64,000 nucleotides of DNA from the NCBI GenBank assembly GCA_963739335.1, contig CAVUAC010000052.1:62001-126000 (forward strand), read 5' to 3'. Each line of letters opens with the position of its first letter. Within the stretch, counting starts at the first letter, position 1. Of this stretch, positions 54,377 through 63,378 are shown one piece after another. Source of the DNA: UBA9647 sp963739335 (GTDB taxonomy: Bacteria; Bacteroidota; Ignavibacteria; UBA10030). The notes beneath the pieces are model-generated. The model was given only the letters and a program-made list of their open reading frames with translations. It was not told the DNA's origin and searched no databases. A program made the position numbers and the translations under genes.

Positions 54377-55387
54377 ATGCGCATCAATATGCGTCAATGG
54401 AAAGAGATCGTCCTGTCGTCTGACAACAGGCTCGCGATGCCGATCATGACCCATCCGGGAATCGATCTGATGGGGCGCACGGTGTTGGAGGCAGTCACGA
54501 ATTCCCACTTGCATTTTGACGCCGTCCGGGCAGTCGCGCGGTCATACCCCACGGCAGCATCCACGATGATCATGGACCTTTCCGTTGAAGCTGAGGCCTT
54601 TGGAGCAAAGGTGCGCTTCAGTGACAATGAAGTTCCATCTGTCGTTGCGCGTTGCGTTCAAGATGCTGAGTCGATTCATCGTCTGACAATTCCCGATCTC
54701 ACGCGGGCAAGGGTCGGCCAGTGGATCGAAGCCTCCGCGATCGCGGCGAAGACGATCTCGGACCGGCCGGTGTTCGCAGAATGTATCGGTCCATTCTCAC
54801 TCGCGGCGCGGCTCTTTGATGTCACAGAGATCCTTACTGCCATCCTCATTGAACCTGACAGCATTCTCTCGCTTCTGGAGAAGTGCACTCGATTCCTGGT
54901 CTCATACGTCAAAGCGTTCAAGTCGGCCGGAGCGAACGGAGTTGTGATGGCAGAACCCGTCGCAGGTGTACTTTCAGCCGATCTCTGTTCCCAGTTCTCC
55001 TCGGCTTTCGTCAGACGAATCGTAAACAGTGTGCAGGATGAAAACTTCTTTCTGATACTTCACAACTGCGGCGATACTGATTCTCTGGTTCCTTCGATGG
55101 ATAGCACAGGCGCGTGGGGACTTCACTTTGGAAATCGCTGCAACATCGTTCAAGCTCTTGCGCGACTCCCCGTAGACACCCTTGTGTTCGGAAATCTCGA
55201 CCCCGTCGGTGTATTCAAGTCAGGTACGCCGGAGGCGATGCGATCGGCAGTCTTGAAATTGCTTGAAGCCACCAAGCAGTTTCCCAATTTCGTTCTCTCT
55301 TCGGGATGTGATGTCCCACCAAACGTCCCGCTCAGGAATATCGATGCGTTTTTCCAGGCATTAGGTGAGTTCAACGCTCAGCACTGA
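54377..55387 (+). CDS. Uroporphyrinogen decarboxylase family protein B (MtaA-like, zinc motif kept)
   Basis: A 336-residue UroD-fold protein beginning 17 bp after the GH3 stop. Family segments are MPIMTHPGIDLMG, MDLSVEAEAFGAKVRFSDNE, ECIGPFSLAARLFDV, ANGVVMAEPVAGVLS and VFGNLDPVGVF. The MtaA/CmuA-type zinc motif is present: His and Cys in LILHNCGDT and the second Cys in LSSGCDVPPNVP, near the C-terminus. That motif binds the thiol that receives a methyl group from a corrinoid protein in characterised relatives. This makes it the best candidate in the window for an active methyltransferase. A corrinoid protein is not visible here. Confidence 0.87.
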   Translation: MRINMRQWKEIVLSSDNRLAMPIMTHPGIDLMGRTVLEAVTNSHLHFDAVRAVARSYPTAASTMIMDLSVEAEAFGAKVRFSDNEVPSVVARCVQDAESIHRLTIPDLTRARVGQWIEASAIAAKTISDRPVFAECIGPFSLAARLFDVTEILTAILIEPDSILSLLEKCTRFLVSYVKAFKSAGANGVVMAEPVAGVLSADLCSQFSSAFVRRIVNSVQDENFFLILHNCGDTDSLVPSMDSTGAWGLHFGNRCNIVQALARLPVDTLVFGNLDPVGVFKSGTPEAMRSAVLKLLEATKQFPNFVLSSGCDVPPNVPLRNIDAFFQALGEFNAQH

Positions 55388-55395
55388 AAGGGCGA

Positions 55396-58071
55396 ATGAG
55401 CATGAAGCCGCGCAAACGCAAGGCTCGCAGAATTAATCGTCGTGATTTCTTCAAGAAAAGTGCTTTGGGAGGATTAGGGCTGTCGTTCCTGGCACTCTCT
55501 CCGCAGAGTGAGAAACCAAAGCGCCAACAGATTGCAATGAAACCTCTACCGTTGCCACAAGAATTGTTTCCTTCTGGTCACACCCTCGACTTGAGCCCGG
55601 CGGAATGGATCTGGTACCCCTCCGGGCGGACGCTGTGCAACACCGTTGTGTTGTTCAGGCGGTCCTTGAAGCTGACTGCTCCCGTGAGGAAAGCGACCGG
55701 CTGGATTGTAGCGGACAGCCGATACCGGCTCTTCGTGAATAGCAGGCGAATCCAGTGGGGCCCTGCGCCCTCCGATCCGCGGTGGGTCGAGGTCGATCCG
55801 ATGGACTTGAGGGACTCACTTCACGAGGGAGAGAATGTCATCGGCGTGGAAGTGCTCTACTACGGCCTGGGGGATGGGACGTGGCCGATTGGAAAACCCG
55901 GATTCATCTTCAATCTGGAGATCGAGGGAGGCGATGGTTCGGCGTTGAAGGTCGTCTCGGATTCGACCTGGCTTACGCATCTTGCGAAGAGCTGGCCGCT
56001 GGGTCAGTATAAGCGCTGGTACCTTCGTGCATTGCAGGAGGAGTTTGATGCGCGGCTGTATCCGTACGGCTGGCTTAGCCCAGAGTTCAGAATGGACAGC
56101 AGCTGGCTCGCGCCGATGAACCTCAATTGCCCCGCGGACAAGCCGCCGGCTTGTTCAGCATATCCAGAATATGCGATGGAGATCCGCGGCACAAAGGAAA
56201 TCTCCGAGCTGCGGCGGCGCAGCATTCCGCTCCTGAAGGAAACCATCATTCCCGTTAAGGGCCTGAGTGAATCGCTCTGGATAGACTGGAAACGACCGCC
56301 AGAAGAATACTTCGACAATTCGACGCCGGGCAGCTTTAAAGCAATCCGCACTTCATGCGCGACGCAGATGGAAACTGGTTCGTGGAAGGTGAAGCTCGAT
56401 GGCTCACGTGCGGCAGCGCTCACATTTGAGTTCGAAGAACAGATCGTCGGATGGCCAAGATTCTCGATTGAGGCTCCTGAGGGGACCATTGTCGAATTGA
56501 TGGTCCAGGAGTCGCATGAGGTGGGAGGACCACCCCTTCTCAACACTCAGTTCTATGCCTGGACACGCTTCATCTGTCGAAAGGGTGTGAACGATTTCGA
56601 AACGTTCGATTTTGAAAGCTGTCGATGGATGCAGTTGCATATTCGTGGTGTTGTGGGGGAGGTCGTGGTGCGGGATGTTGGGTTGCGTCGAAGGGTATTC
56701 CCCTGGCCTTATGAGCCGAAGATCTCGTGCTCTGAACCCTCTCTACAGAGGCTCTTTGATGCTTCGACCAATACTCTGAACAATTCAGCGCAGGAAACCG
56801 CCGTCGACGGGATGGCACGCGAGCGCCAACAATACAGTGGCGACGGCAGCCATCAGCTTCACGCGATGCGCTATGCGTTCGGCGAAGCCCAGCTGCCTGC
56901 TCGGTTTATCACGACCTTCGGTCAGGGTCTCACGCTTGACGGCTATTTCCTGGATTGCTGGCCCGCCTATGATCGCCTGGCCCGATTGATGGAACGGCAA
57001 CTCCAGATGACCTCCTGGGGCCCTCTACTTGACCACGGCGTTGGCTTCAATTTCGACTGTTGGTATCATTACATGTATTCGGGTGACCTCGATGCGATCA
57101 GGGAAACATACCCTCGGTTGCTGAGGTTCTTCCGATATCTCAAATCCATTTGTGGCACAGACGGTCTTCTGCCTGTAGAGAACATCGGCATTCCGTCTGT
57201 GTGGATTGACCACAATGCCTACAAGAAGCAGTCACACAAACAGTGTCCGTTCAGTCTCTATGCTGCGGCGATGATGCGTCACGCCCTGGCTCCGCTGTGC
57301 GTTGCGTTTGGGGATACGCGGTGGGCTGAAGAAGTGAAAGCAACCTCAGATGAAATCCTCAAGGCGACGGTCAAAAAGTTTTGGGATCGCCGTTCGAAGC
57401 TGTTCGTCGACAATTTACCTTGGCTGTCTCAAGAGAAGAATGTCCGCCTGTCCGATCGCTCGCTGGCGACCGCCGTGCTTTTTGACCAGTCCCCATCCGG
57501 GAAGAATGAACCTTCCCTCAAGGCGCTTGCCGAAGTTCCGCCCGAGATGGGGTTTTCGTATCCGGCCAACGCCGGTTGGCGATTGTGGGCACTGGCAAAG
57601 GGTGGAAGGGTGGATGTCGTTTTGAAAGATCTGCGCGGGCGTTGGGCTATGATGGATTCTGTCCGGGAGAACAACACGCTCCAAGAGGATTGGACAGTGC
57701 AACGTGATTCCACTTCACAATGGAGCCATTGCGCTGTCGTTCCGCTGAACGTTCTGTATATGAGCGTCGCCGGGATCAGAGCGTTGTCGCCGGGATTCCG
57801 TCGGTATGAGATCGTCCCACAGTTTGCAGATCTCGAGTCTCTTTCGTTCACTGCAAACACCATCCAGGGTCCAATCGCTGTTCGGACGAAGGGACTTTTG
57901 GGGAGCAGGGAAATAGAGATTGAGGCGCCTCCGAATGGTGAAGGAGAGGTTGCTCTTGACGCTCGAGAATCTCTTCCGCTCAAACGATTGAGAGGGGAAG
58001 GGCCTTTGAAGCGTGCGCGCTATCGTTTGTCGGCTGGAGAAAAAACCACGTTGAATCTGAAGTACACCTGA
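55396..58071 (+). CDS. Tat-exported GH78 alpha-L-rhamnosidase
   Basis: An 891-residue exported alpha-L-rhamnosidase. ATG 55396 (or 55402) leads to a twin-arginine signal, RRDFFKKSALGGLGLSFLAL. The N-terminal sandwich (WIWYPSGRTLCNTVVLFRRS, DSRYRLFVNSRRIQWGPAPS) is of the rhamnosidase N type. The (alpha/alpha)6 domain carries the general acid region DGMARERQQYSGDGSHQLHA and the general base glutamate in NNTLQEDWTVQ. A C-terminal sandwich (YEIVPQFADLESLSFTANT) closes it. It releases alpha-L-rhamnose, or possibly a related 6-deoxysugar. Rhamnose would feed the mutarotase and RhaEW-type enzyme upstream. Confidence 0.91.
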   Translation: MSMKPRKRKARRINRRDFFKKSALGGLGLSFLALSPQSEKPKRQQIAMKPLPLPQELFPSGHTLDLSPAEWIWYPSGRTLCNTVVLFRRSLKLTAPVRKATGWIVADSRYRLFVNSRRIQWGPAPSDPRWVEVDPMDLRDSLHEGENVIGVEVLYYGLGDGTWPIGKPGFIFNLEIEGGDGSALKVVSDSTWLTHLAKSWPLGQYKRWYLRALQEEFDARLYPYGWLSPEFRMDSSWLAPMNLNCPADKPPACSAYPEYAMEIRGTKEISELRRRSIPLLKETIIPVKGLSESLWIDWKRPPEEYFDNSTPGSFKAIRTSCATQMETGSWKVKLDGSRAAALTFEFEEQIVGWPRFSIEAPEGTIVELMVQESHEVGGPPLLNTQFYAWTRFICRKGVNDFETFDFESCRWMQLHIRGVVGEVVVRDVGLRRRVFPWPYEPKISCSEPSLQRLFDASTNTLNNSAQETAVDGMARERQQYSGDGSHQLHAMRYAFGEAQLPARFITTFGQGLTLDGYFLDCWPAYDRLARLMERQLQMTSWGPLLDHGVGFNFDCWYHYMYSGDLDAIRETYPRLLRFFRYLKSICGTDGLLPVENIGIPSVWIDHNAYKKQSHKQCPFSLYAAAMMRHALAPLCVAFGDTRWAEEVKATSDEILKATVKKFWDRRSKLFVDNLPWLSQEKNVRLSDRSLATAVLFDQSPSGKNEPSLKALAEVPPEMGFSYPANAGWRLWALAKGGRVDVVLKDLRGRWAMMDSVRENNTLQEDWTVQRDSTSQWSHCAVVPLNVLYMSVAGIRALSPGFRRYEIVPQFADLESLSFTANTIQGPIAVRTKGLLGSREIEIEAPPNGEGEVALDARESLPLKRLRGEGPLKRARYRLSAGEKTTLNLKYT

Positions 58072-58092
58072 ATAGTTCTCAAGGAGGTGCAT

Positions 58093-60889
58093 ATGGAAAT
58101 TCCGAAGCTGCTCAGGGCTCATTTTCTTCTTGTATTGACGGCACTTGTTTGTGCCGCCTCGATAGCCGGCGAAACGCTCGCTCAGGGCAAAGGAAAGCGC
58201 GTCTTTACGGGGCAATCTCTTCAGGAGATTGCCTTTCCGATTGGCGGGATAGGCACTGGCTCGATTTCGCTTGGCGGTCGCGGTGATCTTCGGGACTGGG
58301 AGATCTTCAACCGTCCCGACAAAGGGGGACGATTGGATTTCTCGTTCTTCGCGATATGGGCGCAGCAAGGCAATCGGAAACCGGTCGCTAAGGTGCTTGA
58401 GCGGCAGCTGCTGCCTCCGTTCCGCGGCGGCGGATCCGGCGTCCCGCAACGACTGCTGTCAGGATTGCCAAGATTCGAGGAGGTGGAATTCACAGGAGAG
58501 TATCCTTTCGCAACGGTTAGGTTTAAGGACCGCACTGTTCCGGTGCGCGTTGAATTGGAAGCGTGGAATCCCTTCATCCCTCTCAATGTGGATGACAGTG
58601 CGCTACCGCTGGCGTTCTTCACATGGAAACTTTTCAATCCTTCCTCCGACACGGTGCGCGTATCGTTGGCAGCAAGCGTTTCAAATCCGATCGGCAGCAG
58701 ATACGCGAATATCAAGAACGAGAGGCCGGGTCTGGGAGGCAACATCAACGAGCTGAGGAGCGGTGAAGGATCAAAAGGACTGTATCTCTACTCGAAGAAG
58801 GTCACGGAAGGGGACCCAAATTCTGGATCGATGACGCTCAGCACGACCTGGAAGGATTTCGATGGCGTCACGCGATGGTATCGGGGAGGATGGTGGGACC
58901 AATGTCATCGGTTCTGGGACGATTTCAGCGACGATGGTCGGGTGAAAGAAGTGACGGATACGCTTGCCTCAGATGACTGGCGTTCTGATGTGGGAAGCCT
59001 CGTTCTTCATGCGACCATTGCTCCTCATGGCTCTGTAACGCTGCCGCTGTTGATAACGTGGTACTTCCCGAACCGAGAGAACTATTGGAATGGCGAGGAA
59101 CAGGTTCGCGGCAAGATGATCAAGAACTATGTCGCAGCCAAGTACACTGATGCCTGGGATGTTGCATCGTACTTCTTCAAGAATCAGGTCCGCCTCGATC
59201 AGCAGACGCGGGCTTTTCATGATGCTCTCTTCGGCTCAACGCTGCCACCGCACGTACTCGATGCGGTCTCGAGTCAAATGTCGACGATCAAGACAAATGT
59301 ATGCATGCTGTTGCAGGATGGGTCATTCTTTGGCTTCGAGGGAAATGATGACAACTCTGGGTGCTGTCCATTGAATTGCACGCACGTCTGGAATTATGAA
59401 CAGACGCTCGCTCACCTGTTCCCGCAGCTGGAACGATCGATGCGGGAGACATCGTTTCTGCATAACACTCTGCCAAATGGATATATGACCTTCCGTACAC
59501 TGATTCCGCTGGGCGATTATTGGTGGAAGTTCAAAGCATGCGCGGATGGGCAGATGGGCGAGATCGTCCGTGCGTACCGAGAATGGAAACTCTCGGGGGA
59601 TTCGGGCTGGCTGAGCAAGCTGTGGCCGCGTGTCAAATCTGCTCTCGAGTTTGCATGGCGCGGGGCGGGAGATACGCTGCCCGCCGGCTTCGAGTGGACC
59701 AAACAACAAGTCTCGATGCCCTGGGATCCTGACAAGAACGGCGTTATGGAAGGCGAGCAACACAATACGTATGACATCGAGTTCTACGGTCCAAACACAA
59801 TGACCGGGAGTCTGTATCTCGCTGCACTGAAAGCTGCTTCCGAAATGGCTGCTACTCTTGGTGAAGCCGACAAGGCGGAGGAGTATTCAAAGCTCTTCAA
59901 GAGTGGAAGCACTCTTTATGACGACGTGTTGTGGAACAAAGAATACTACAAGCAGTCCGTCTATGTGCTGAAAGGACTTCAGGTGCCGAAATTCCTGATC
60001 TCACCGGAGGATGAGGGCTGCGGTCCGGATTGTGCCTGCAAGAAGACTCCAGGTGAGAAAGCTCCGGCGCTCGACACGACGATGGTAACCCCTAAGTATC
60101 AGGTACGGAAAGGGCTGTTTGTCGGATCAGTTGTTGGGGCAGTATCTCGCTCACACCGTTGGTCTGGGGTATGTGCTCGATCCTGAGCACGTCCGCACGG
60201 CCTCCAGATCAATCTTCAAGTACAATTTCAGAAAGAGCATGGATGAATTCGCGAATGTCCAGCGAGTCTATGCATTGAATAAGGAAGCGGGCTTGCTGCT
60301 CTGTTCGTGGCCAAAGGGAGATCGCCCCGCTTTGCCCTTTGTCTACAGCGACGAGGTCTGGACGGGCATTGAATATCAGGTTGCTGCTGAGCTGATCTAC
60401 GACGGCGCAGTGAACGAGGGCCTTGAGATTGTCAAGGCGGTGCGCGGCCGGTACAACGGCTTGCACCGCAATCCGTGGGATGAGGAGGAATGCGGACACC
60501 ATTACGCTCGGGCAATGTCGAGTTGGGCCGTCCTCCTCGCGTTGACTGGTTTCCAGTGCGATGGTGTCTCACATCGGCTTGAATTTGCCCCTCGCGTATC
60601 GAGCGAAGACTTCAGGACTTTCTGGTCAACCGGCACAGGATGGGGAGTCTATAGTGACAAGATCAAGGACGATCGTCGCGCTATTGAAGTGCAAATGAAG
60701 TATGGGAGTCTGAGCTTGAAGGATCTTGTGCTTGAGGCAGGGAAAGCTAAGCCAAAAACGGTGAAAGCTTCACTTCGCGGCAGAACCTTACCAGTGAGTC
60801 TTGAGATGCAGGAGGGAAAGGTGATCGTTCGTTTCGAGAAGCCACTCGAGATCTCTGCTGACGATGTGCTGTCGTTATCGATGAGATAA
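58093..60889 (+). CDS. Secreted GH116 beta-glycosidase (GBA2-like), frameshifted
   Basis: About 930 codons with an extra C at 60115. AAGGAGG at 58081-58087 precedes ATG 58093, followed by a signal peptide (MEIPKLLRAHFLLVLTALVC). The N-terminal domain has AFPIGGIGTGSISLGGRGDL and the GH116 (alpha/alpha)6 domain has the nucleophile Glu in NCTHVWNYEQTLAH and the acid/base Asp in GEQHNTYDIEFYGPN. Frame one would stop at 60186; frame two resumes with KG then CLSDQLLGQYLAHTVGLGYV and continues NPWDEEECGHHYARAMSSW to 60889. GH116 enzymes split beta-glucosides, beta-xylosides or N-acetylglucosaminides; this one's sugar is unknown. Confidence 0.89.
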
Positions 60890-60895
60890 AACTTT

Positions 60896-60942
60896 GCACC
60901 TTTTCAAGGTACCATAGCTGATTCAAGACCTTGAAAAGGTGC
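60896..60942. repeat. Left REP-type hairpin of the transposase unit
   Basis: GCACCTTTTCAAGGT (60896-60910) pairs perfectly with ACCTTGAAAAGGTGC (60928-60942) across a 17-base loop containing CCATAGCTG. It begins 6 bp after the GH116 stop. The same design, with a compensating base pair change, lies on the other side of the transposase. Confidence 0.88.
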
Positions 60943-60968
60943 ACGAGCTTGGGATCCTAGAGGCAAGT

Positions 60969-61547
60969 ATGTCAAAGTACGCAGATGGCCACATCTACCA
61001 TGTGTACAATCGCGGGGCACATCGACATACGATCTTTCGGAAACCCTCACACTACAAGAAATGCCTTGAGTTACTGCAGAAATATGCAACTCGGTACCGG
61101 GTCGGAATGCTTGCCTACTGTCTCATGCCAAACCATTACCACCTGTTGGTTCGTCAGGAAGAAGGTGGCTCGATTTCGAGGTACCTGCAAACCACTTTCA
61201 ACGCCTTCGTGCAGTACTTCAACGTGCTGGAGGGTCACAGCGGAACTCTGTTCCAGGGTCCAGCAAAATCAAGGACCATCGAAACAGATGCAGATGTTCT
61301 CCAGGTTGTTCGTTACATCCATTCCAATCCGGTGTTGGCCAAACTGGCAAAGACGGCTGGCGAATGGCCGTTTTCCGACTGTTCGAAGTGGATAAGCAAC
61401 ACAGACGAGCCTTTCGCAGGCAGGTTTTTCCGAGATACTTGGTTCAAGGATGGCGAGGCCTATGGTGAGTTCGTGGCAGCCTATCAACCGACCAAGGAAG
61501 AAAGTGAAACCCTGAGTAAGCCTTGGCACCTTTTCGAGGTTCCATAG
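60969..61547 (+). CDS. REP-associated tyrosine transposase (RAYT, Y1/HUH)
   Basis: A 192-residue single-strand DNA transposase of the IS200/IS605-like Y1 family, the REP-associated branch. ATG 60969 (GAGG a few bases upstream) gives MSKYADGHIYHVYNRGAHRH; a GTG at 60939 inside the left hairpin is also in frame. The HUH motif is His-Tyr-His in LMPNHYHLLVRQ, and the candidate nucleophile tyrosine is in SRYLQTTFNAFVQYFN. Further family parts are GHSGTLFQGPAKSRTI and RYIHSNPV. It is bracketed by near-identical hairpins at 60896-60942 and 61528-61572, and its last codons lie inside the right one. RAYTs are usually single-copy domesticated genes that mobilise REP palindromes. Confidence 0.92.
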   Translation: MSKYADGHIYHVYNRGAHRHTIFRKPSHYKKCLELLQKYATRYRVGMLAYCLMPNHYHLLVRQEEGGSISRYLQTTFNAFVQYFNVLEGHSGTLFQGPAKSRTIETDADVLQVVRYIHSNPVLAKLAKTAGEWPFSDCSKWISNTDEPFAGRFFRDTWFKDGEAYGEFVAAYQPTKEESETLSKPWHLFEVP

Positions 61548-61572
61548 CCTGTTCATCAAACCTCGAAAAGGT
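61528..61572. repeat. Right REP-type hairpin of the transposase unit
   Basis: ACCTTTTCGAGGT (61528-61540) pairs perfectly with ACCTCGAAAAGGT (61560-61572) across a 19-base loop containing CCATAGCCTG. It overlaps the 3' end of the transposase gene: the stop codon TAG (61545-61547) is in the loop. Relative to the left hairpin, one A-T stem pair has become G-C on both arms. Confidence 0.88.
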
Positions 61573-61584
61573 ATCCAGGATGTA

Positions 61585-62739
61585 CTAATACACGCACTTG
61601 CGCGCTTTGTCCGCAAAGGCCTTGAGTAGCTCGACATCTGCATCGAAGAAGTGGTCCGACGGAGAGAGAATATAGCCTCCTCCTCCGCCGGCATCCTCGA
61701 AACACTTGCGGACTGCCTTCTGTGTTTCTTCCGGTGTGCAATCTTTGAAGTAGTGGAACTGGTCGAACCCGCCGATCATACACACCCGATCGCCGATGCG
61801 CTTCTTTGCCTCCGCAAGAACTGTGTCGCCTCCCATCCCAGACGGCGTGAAGGTCTCCATCGCGTCAGGCTTCATATCCGCAAGCCGTTCCAGGAACGGC
61901 ATCATCCCTCCGCAGGTGTGATAGACAATTCGTTGTCCGGCCTCGTGGGCAAGCCCAATCAGCGGGGCATCATACGGCGCAACGAACTTATCGAAGATGT
62001 CAGGGGAAATGACCGTTGATGACGCGTCTCCGCCTCCGAATTCGACCACGTCATAGTGTGCGCCCTTTAGAGACTGAATGTATGTCTTCTTCCGCTCGAA
62101 CATGACTTTCAGGAATGCGTGAACCCAATCTGGATCCTCGAAGGTGGCCATGATGAGAGCTTCGATGCCGTAGAGAACAGACGCGTCTTGCCAGCAACCT
62201 GGTTGCCCATAGACGTCAAACATGCTAACGAAGCTGCGAAGCATCCCTCGCTCCCCAAATTCCTTCGCCTGTCGATTGACCTCATCGACATCACACTTGG
62301 GCTTGGTCGTGTACTCAGCGATGATATCAATATCGGATTTTTCTTTGACGAGCCGTTCGGTGACCCACGACGTATGTTCATTGCTCTGCAATACCAGCGT
62401 GAGAGTCTTCTTCGGCGTGATGAAGTTGTAACGGATGGTCTCATAACGTGGATCAGGGATGTGCTCGTGCTTGATTCTCCAGTTGTCCGAGACGATCCGT
62501 CGCGCTTCAAGATAGCCAGGCGTGTGGTCTGGGTCCTCGTACTCTCCCTTTGATTGATCCGGCTTGTAGGCTGCGAACCATCGGATGGGGTCGAGCCCGA
62601 AGTAATCGAAGAACTCATCGTTCGAGATGCCGTGCATGTACTTCTTGAGGAAAAACGGCATCACGTGGTGAGTCGTGGCCGGCAGCCGATCCGTCTTCTG
62701 GTGTGTGAGTGCAGCGATGAATCTCTGTTTTGAGGTCAT
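61585..62739 (-). CDS. Uroporphyrinogen decarboxylase family protein C (partial metal motif)
   Basis: A 384-residue UroD-fold protein on the reverse strand, start ATG at 62739 (MTSKQRFIAALTHQKTDRLP, a typical opening of UroD-family methyltransferases). It has FFDYFGLDPIRW, FVSMFDVYGQPGCWQDASVLYG, YDVVEFGGGDASSTVISPDI and GQRIVYHTCGGMMPFLERL, where His and Cys match the first half of the MtaA zinc motif. In place of the last cysteine the end reads GGGYILSPSDHFFDAD. It is the third UroD-family gene of the window and the first of a short minus-strand unit with a D-lyxose isomerase and a PfkB kinase. Substrate unknown. Confidence 0.86.
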   Translation of the reverse strand: MTSKQRFIAALTHQKTDRLPATTHHVMPFFLKKYMHGISNDEFFDYFGLDPIRWFAAYKPDQSKGEYEDPDHTPGYLEARRIVSDNWRIKHEHIPDPRYETIRYNFITPKKTLTLVLQSNEHTSWVTERLVKEKSDIDIIAEYTTKPKCDVDEVNRQAKEFGERGMLRSFVSMFDVYGQPGCWQDASVLYGIEALIMATFEDPDWVHAFLKVMFERKKTYIQSLKGAHYDVVEFGGGDASSTVISPDIFDKFVAPYDAPLIGLAHEAGQRIVYHTCGGMMPFLERLADMKPDAMETFTPSGMGGDTVLAEAKKRIGDRVCMIGGFDQFHYFKDCTPEETQKAVRKCFEDAGGGGGYILSPSDHFFDADVELLKAFADKARKCVY

Positions 62740-62756
62740 ACTCCCTTCGCCCTGGC

Positions 62757-63299
62757 CTACTCGATCTCCGGAATGCGTTTGATGTCGGGATCGGTGAAGA
62801 CATCAAGCTCATCGAAGCTCGTTGAGGAGAATTCCGAGACGATTGCTCCCTGGTCTCCGGCCTGAAACCAATGGAGGGTGTTCGGCTTGATGGTGTATTG
62901 GTCGCCCGGTCTGAGTACGATTTCCTTCCATACCGTCAGGTGCTTCTTGTGCTTCTCCGGAACAACAGCTTTGGGGCCTGACCTCGGCTCCCCCTCAATG
63001 TACAGATAGACCTCACCCCAGCGGCATCGGAATGTCTCCTGTTTGCCCGGATTGAGATCGTCGACGCGTGGATGGCGGTGTTCGGGGCACATCTGGCGGG
63101 GGAAAAGAATCAGCTCTTTCGCACAGTACCGATCGTTGTTTTCGTAAACGACGATTTCGAGCCCGACAGCGTGAATGTCGTTGAGCCCAAAGTCGGCCAC
63201 CTCGATTGAAGCTCTCTCTTGTTCGGTGAACGCGATGCCCGATTTCTTCAGGAACGCTGCGGCTTCAGCCTGCAAACGTGCAATTTCTTCATGTTTCAT
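62757..63299 (-). CDS. D-lyxose isomerase family protein (cupin)
   Basis: A 180-residue cupin of the D-lyxose ketol-isomerase family, interconverting D-lyxose and D-xylulose; relatives also use D-mannose/D-fructose. Start chosen at the ATG complementary to 63297-63299 (MKHEEIARLQAEAAAFLKK), with GGAGGAG about 12 bases upstream; the frame extends to 63356. Metal ligands are His, His and Glu in MCPEHRHP and GKQETFRCRWGEVYLY and a later His in NTLHWFQAG. In the mannosidase-rich island, conversion of mannose-like sugars to ketoses is a natural role. It precedes the UroD-family gene by 17 bp. Confidence 0.87.
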   Translation of the reverse strand: MKHEEIARLQAEAAAFLKKSGIAFTEQERASIEVADFGLNDIHAVGLEIVVYENNDRYCAKELILFPRQMCPEHRHPRVDDLNPGKQETFRCRWGEVYLYIEGEPRSGPKAVVPEKHKKHLTVWKEIVLRPGDQYTIKPNTLHWFQAGDQGAIVSEFSSTSFDELDVFTDPDIKRIPEIE

Positions 63300-63378
63300 T
63301 TCCTTCGGTTTCTCCTCCTGTCGAACGTCAAGGTACTCAATAAACCTGTTTCTCACAATCGTGCAAAAATGCGAACCA

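Noticed and set aside
50597..62739. Heme biosynthesis (hemE) for the UroD-family genes
   Set aside because: All three lack the N-terminal arginine-rich substrate motif of true UroD and have no other heme genes nearby.
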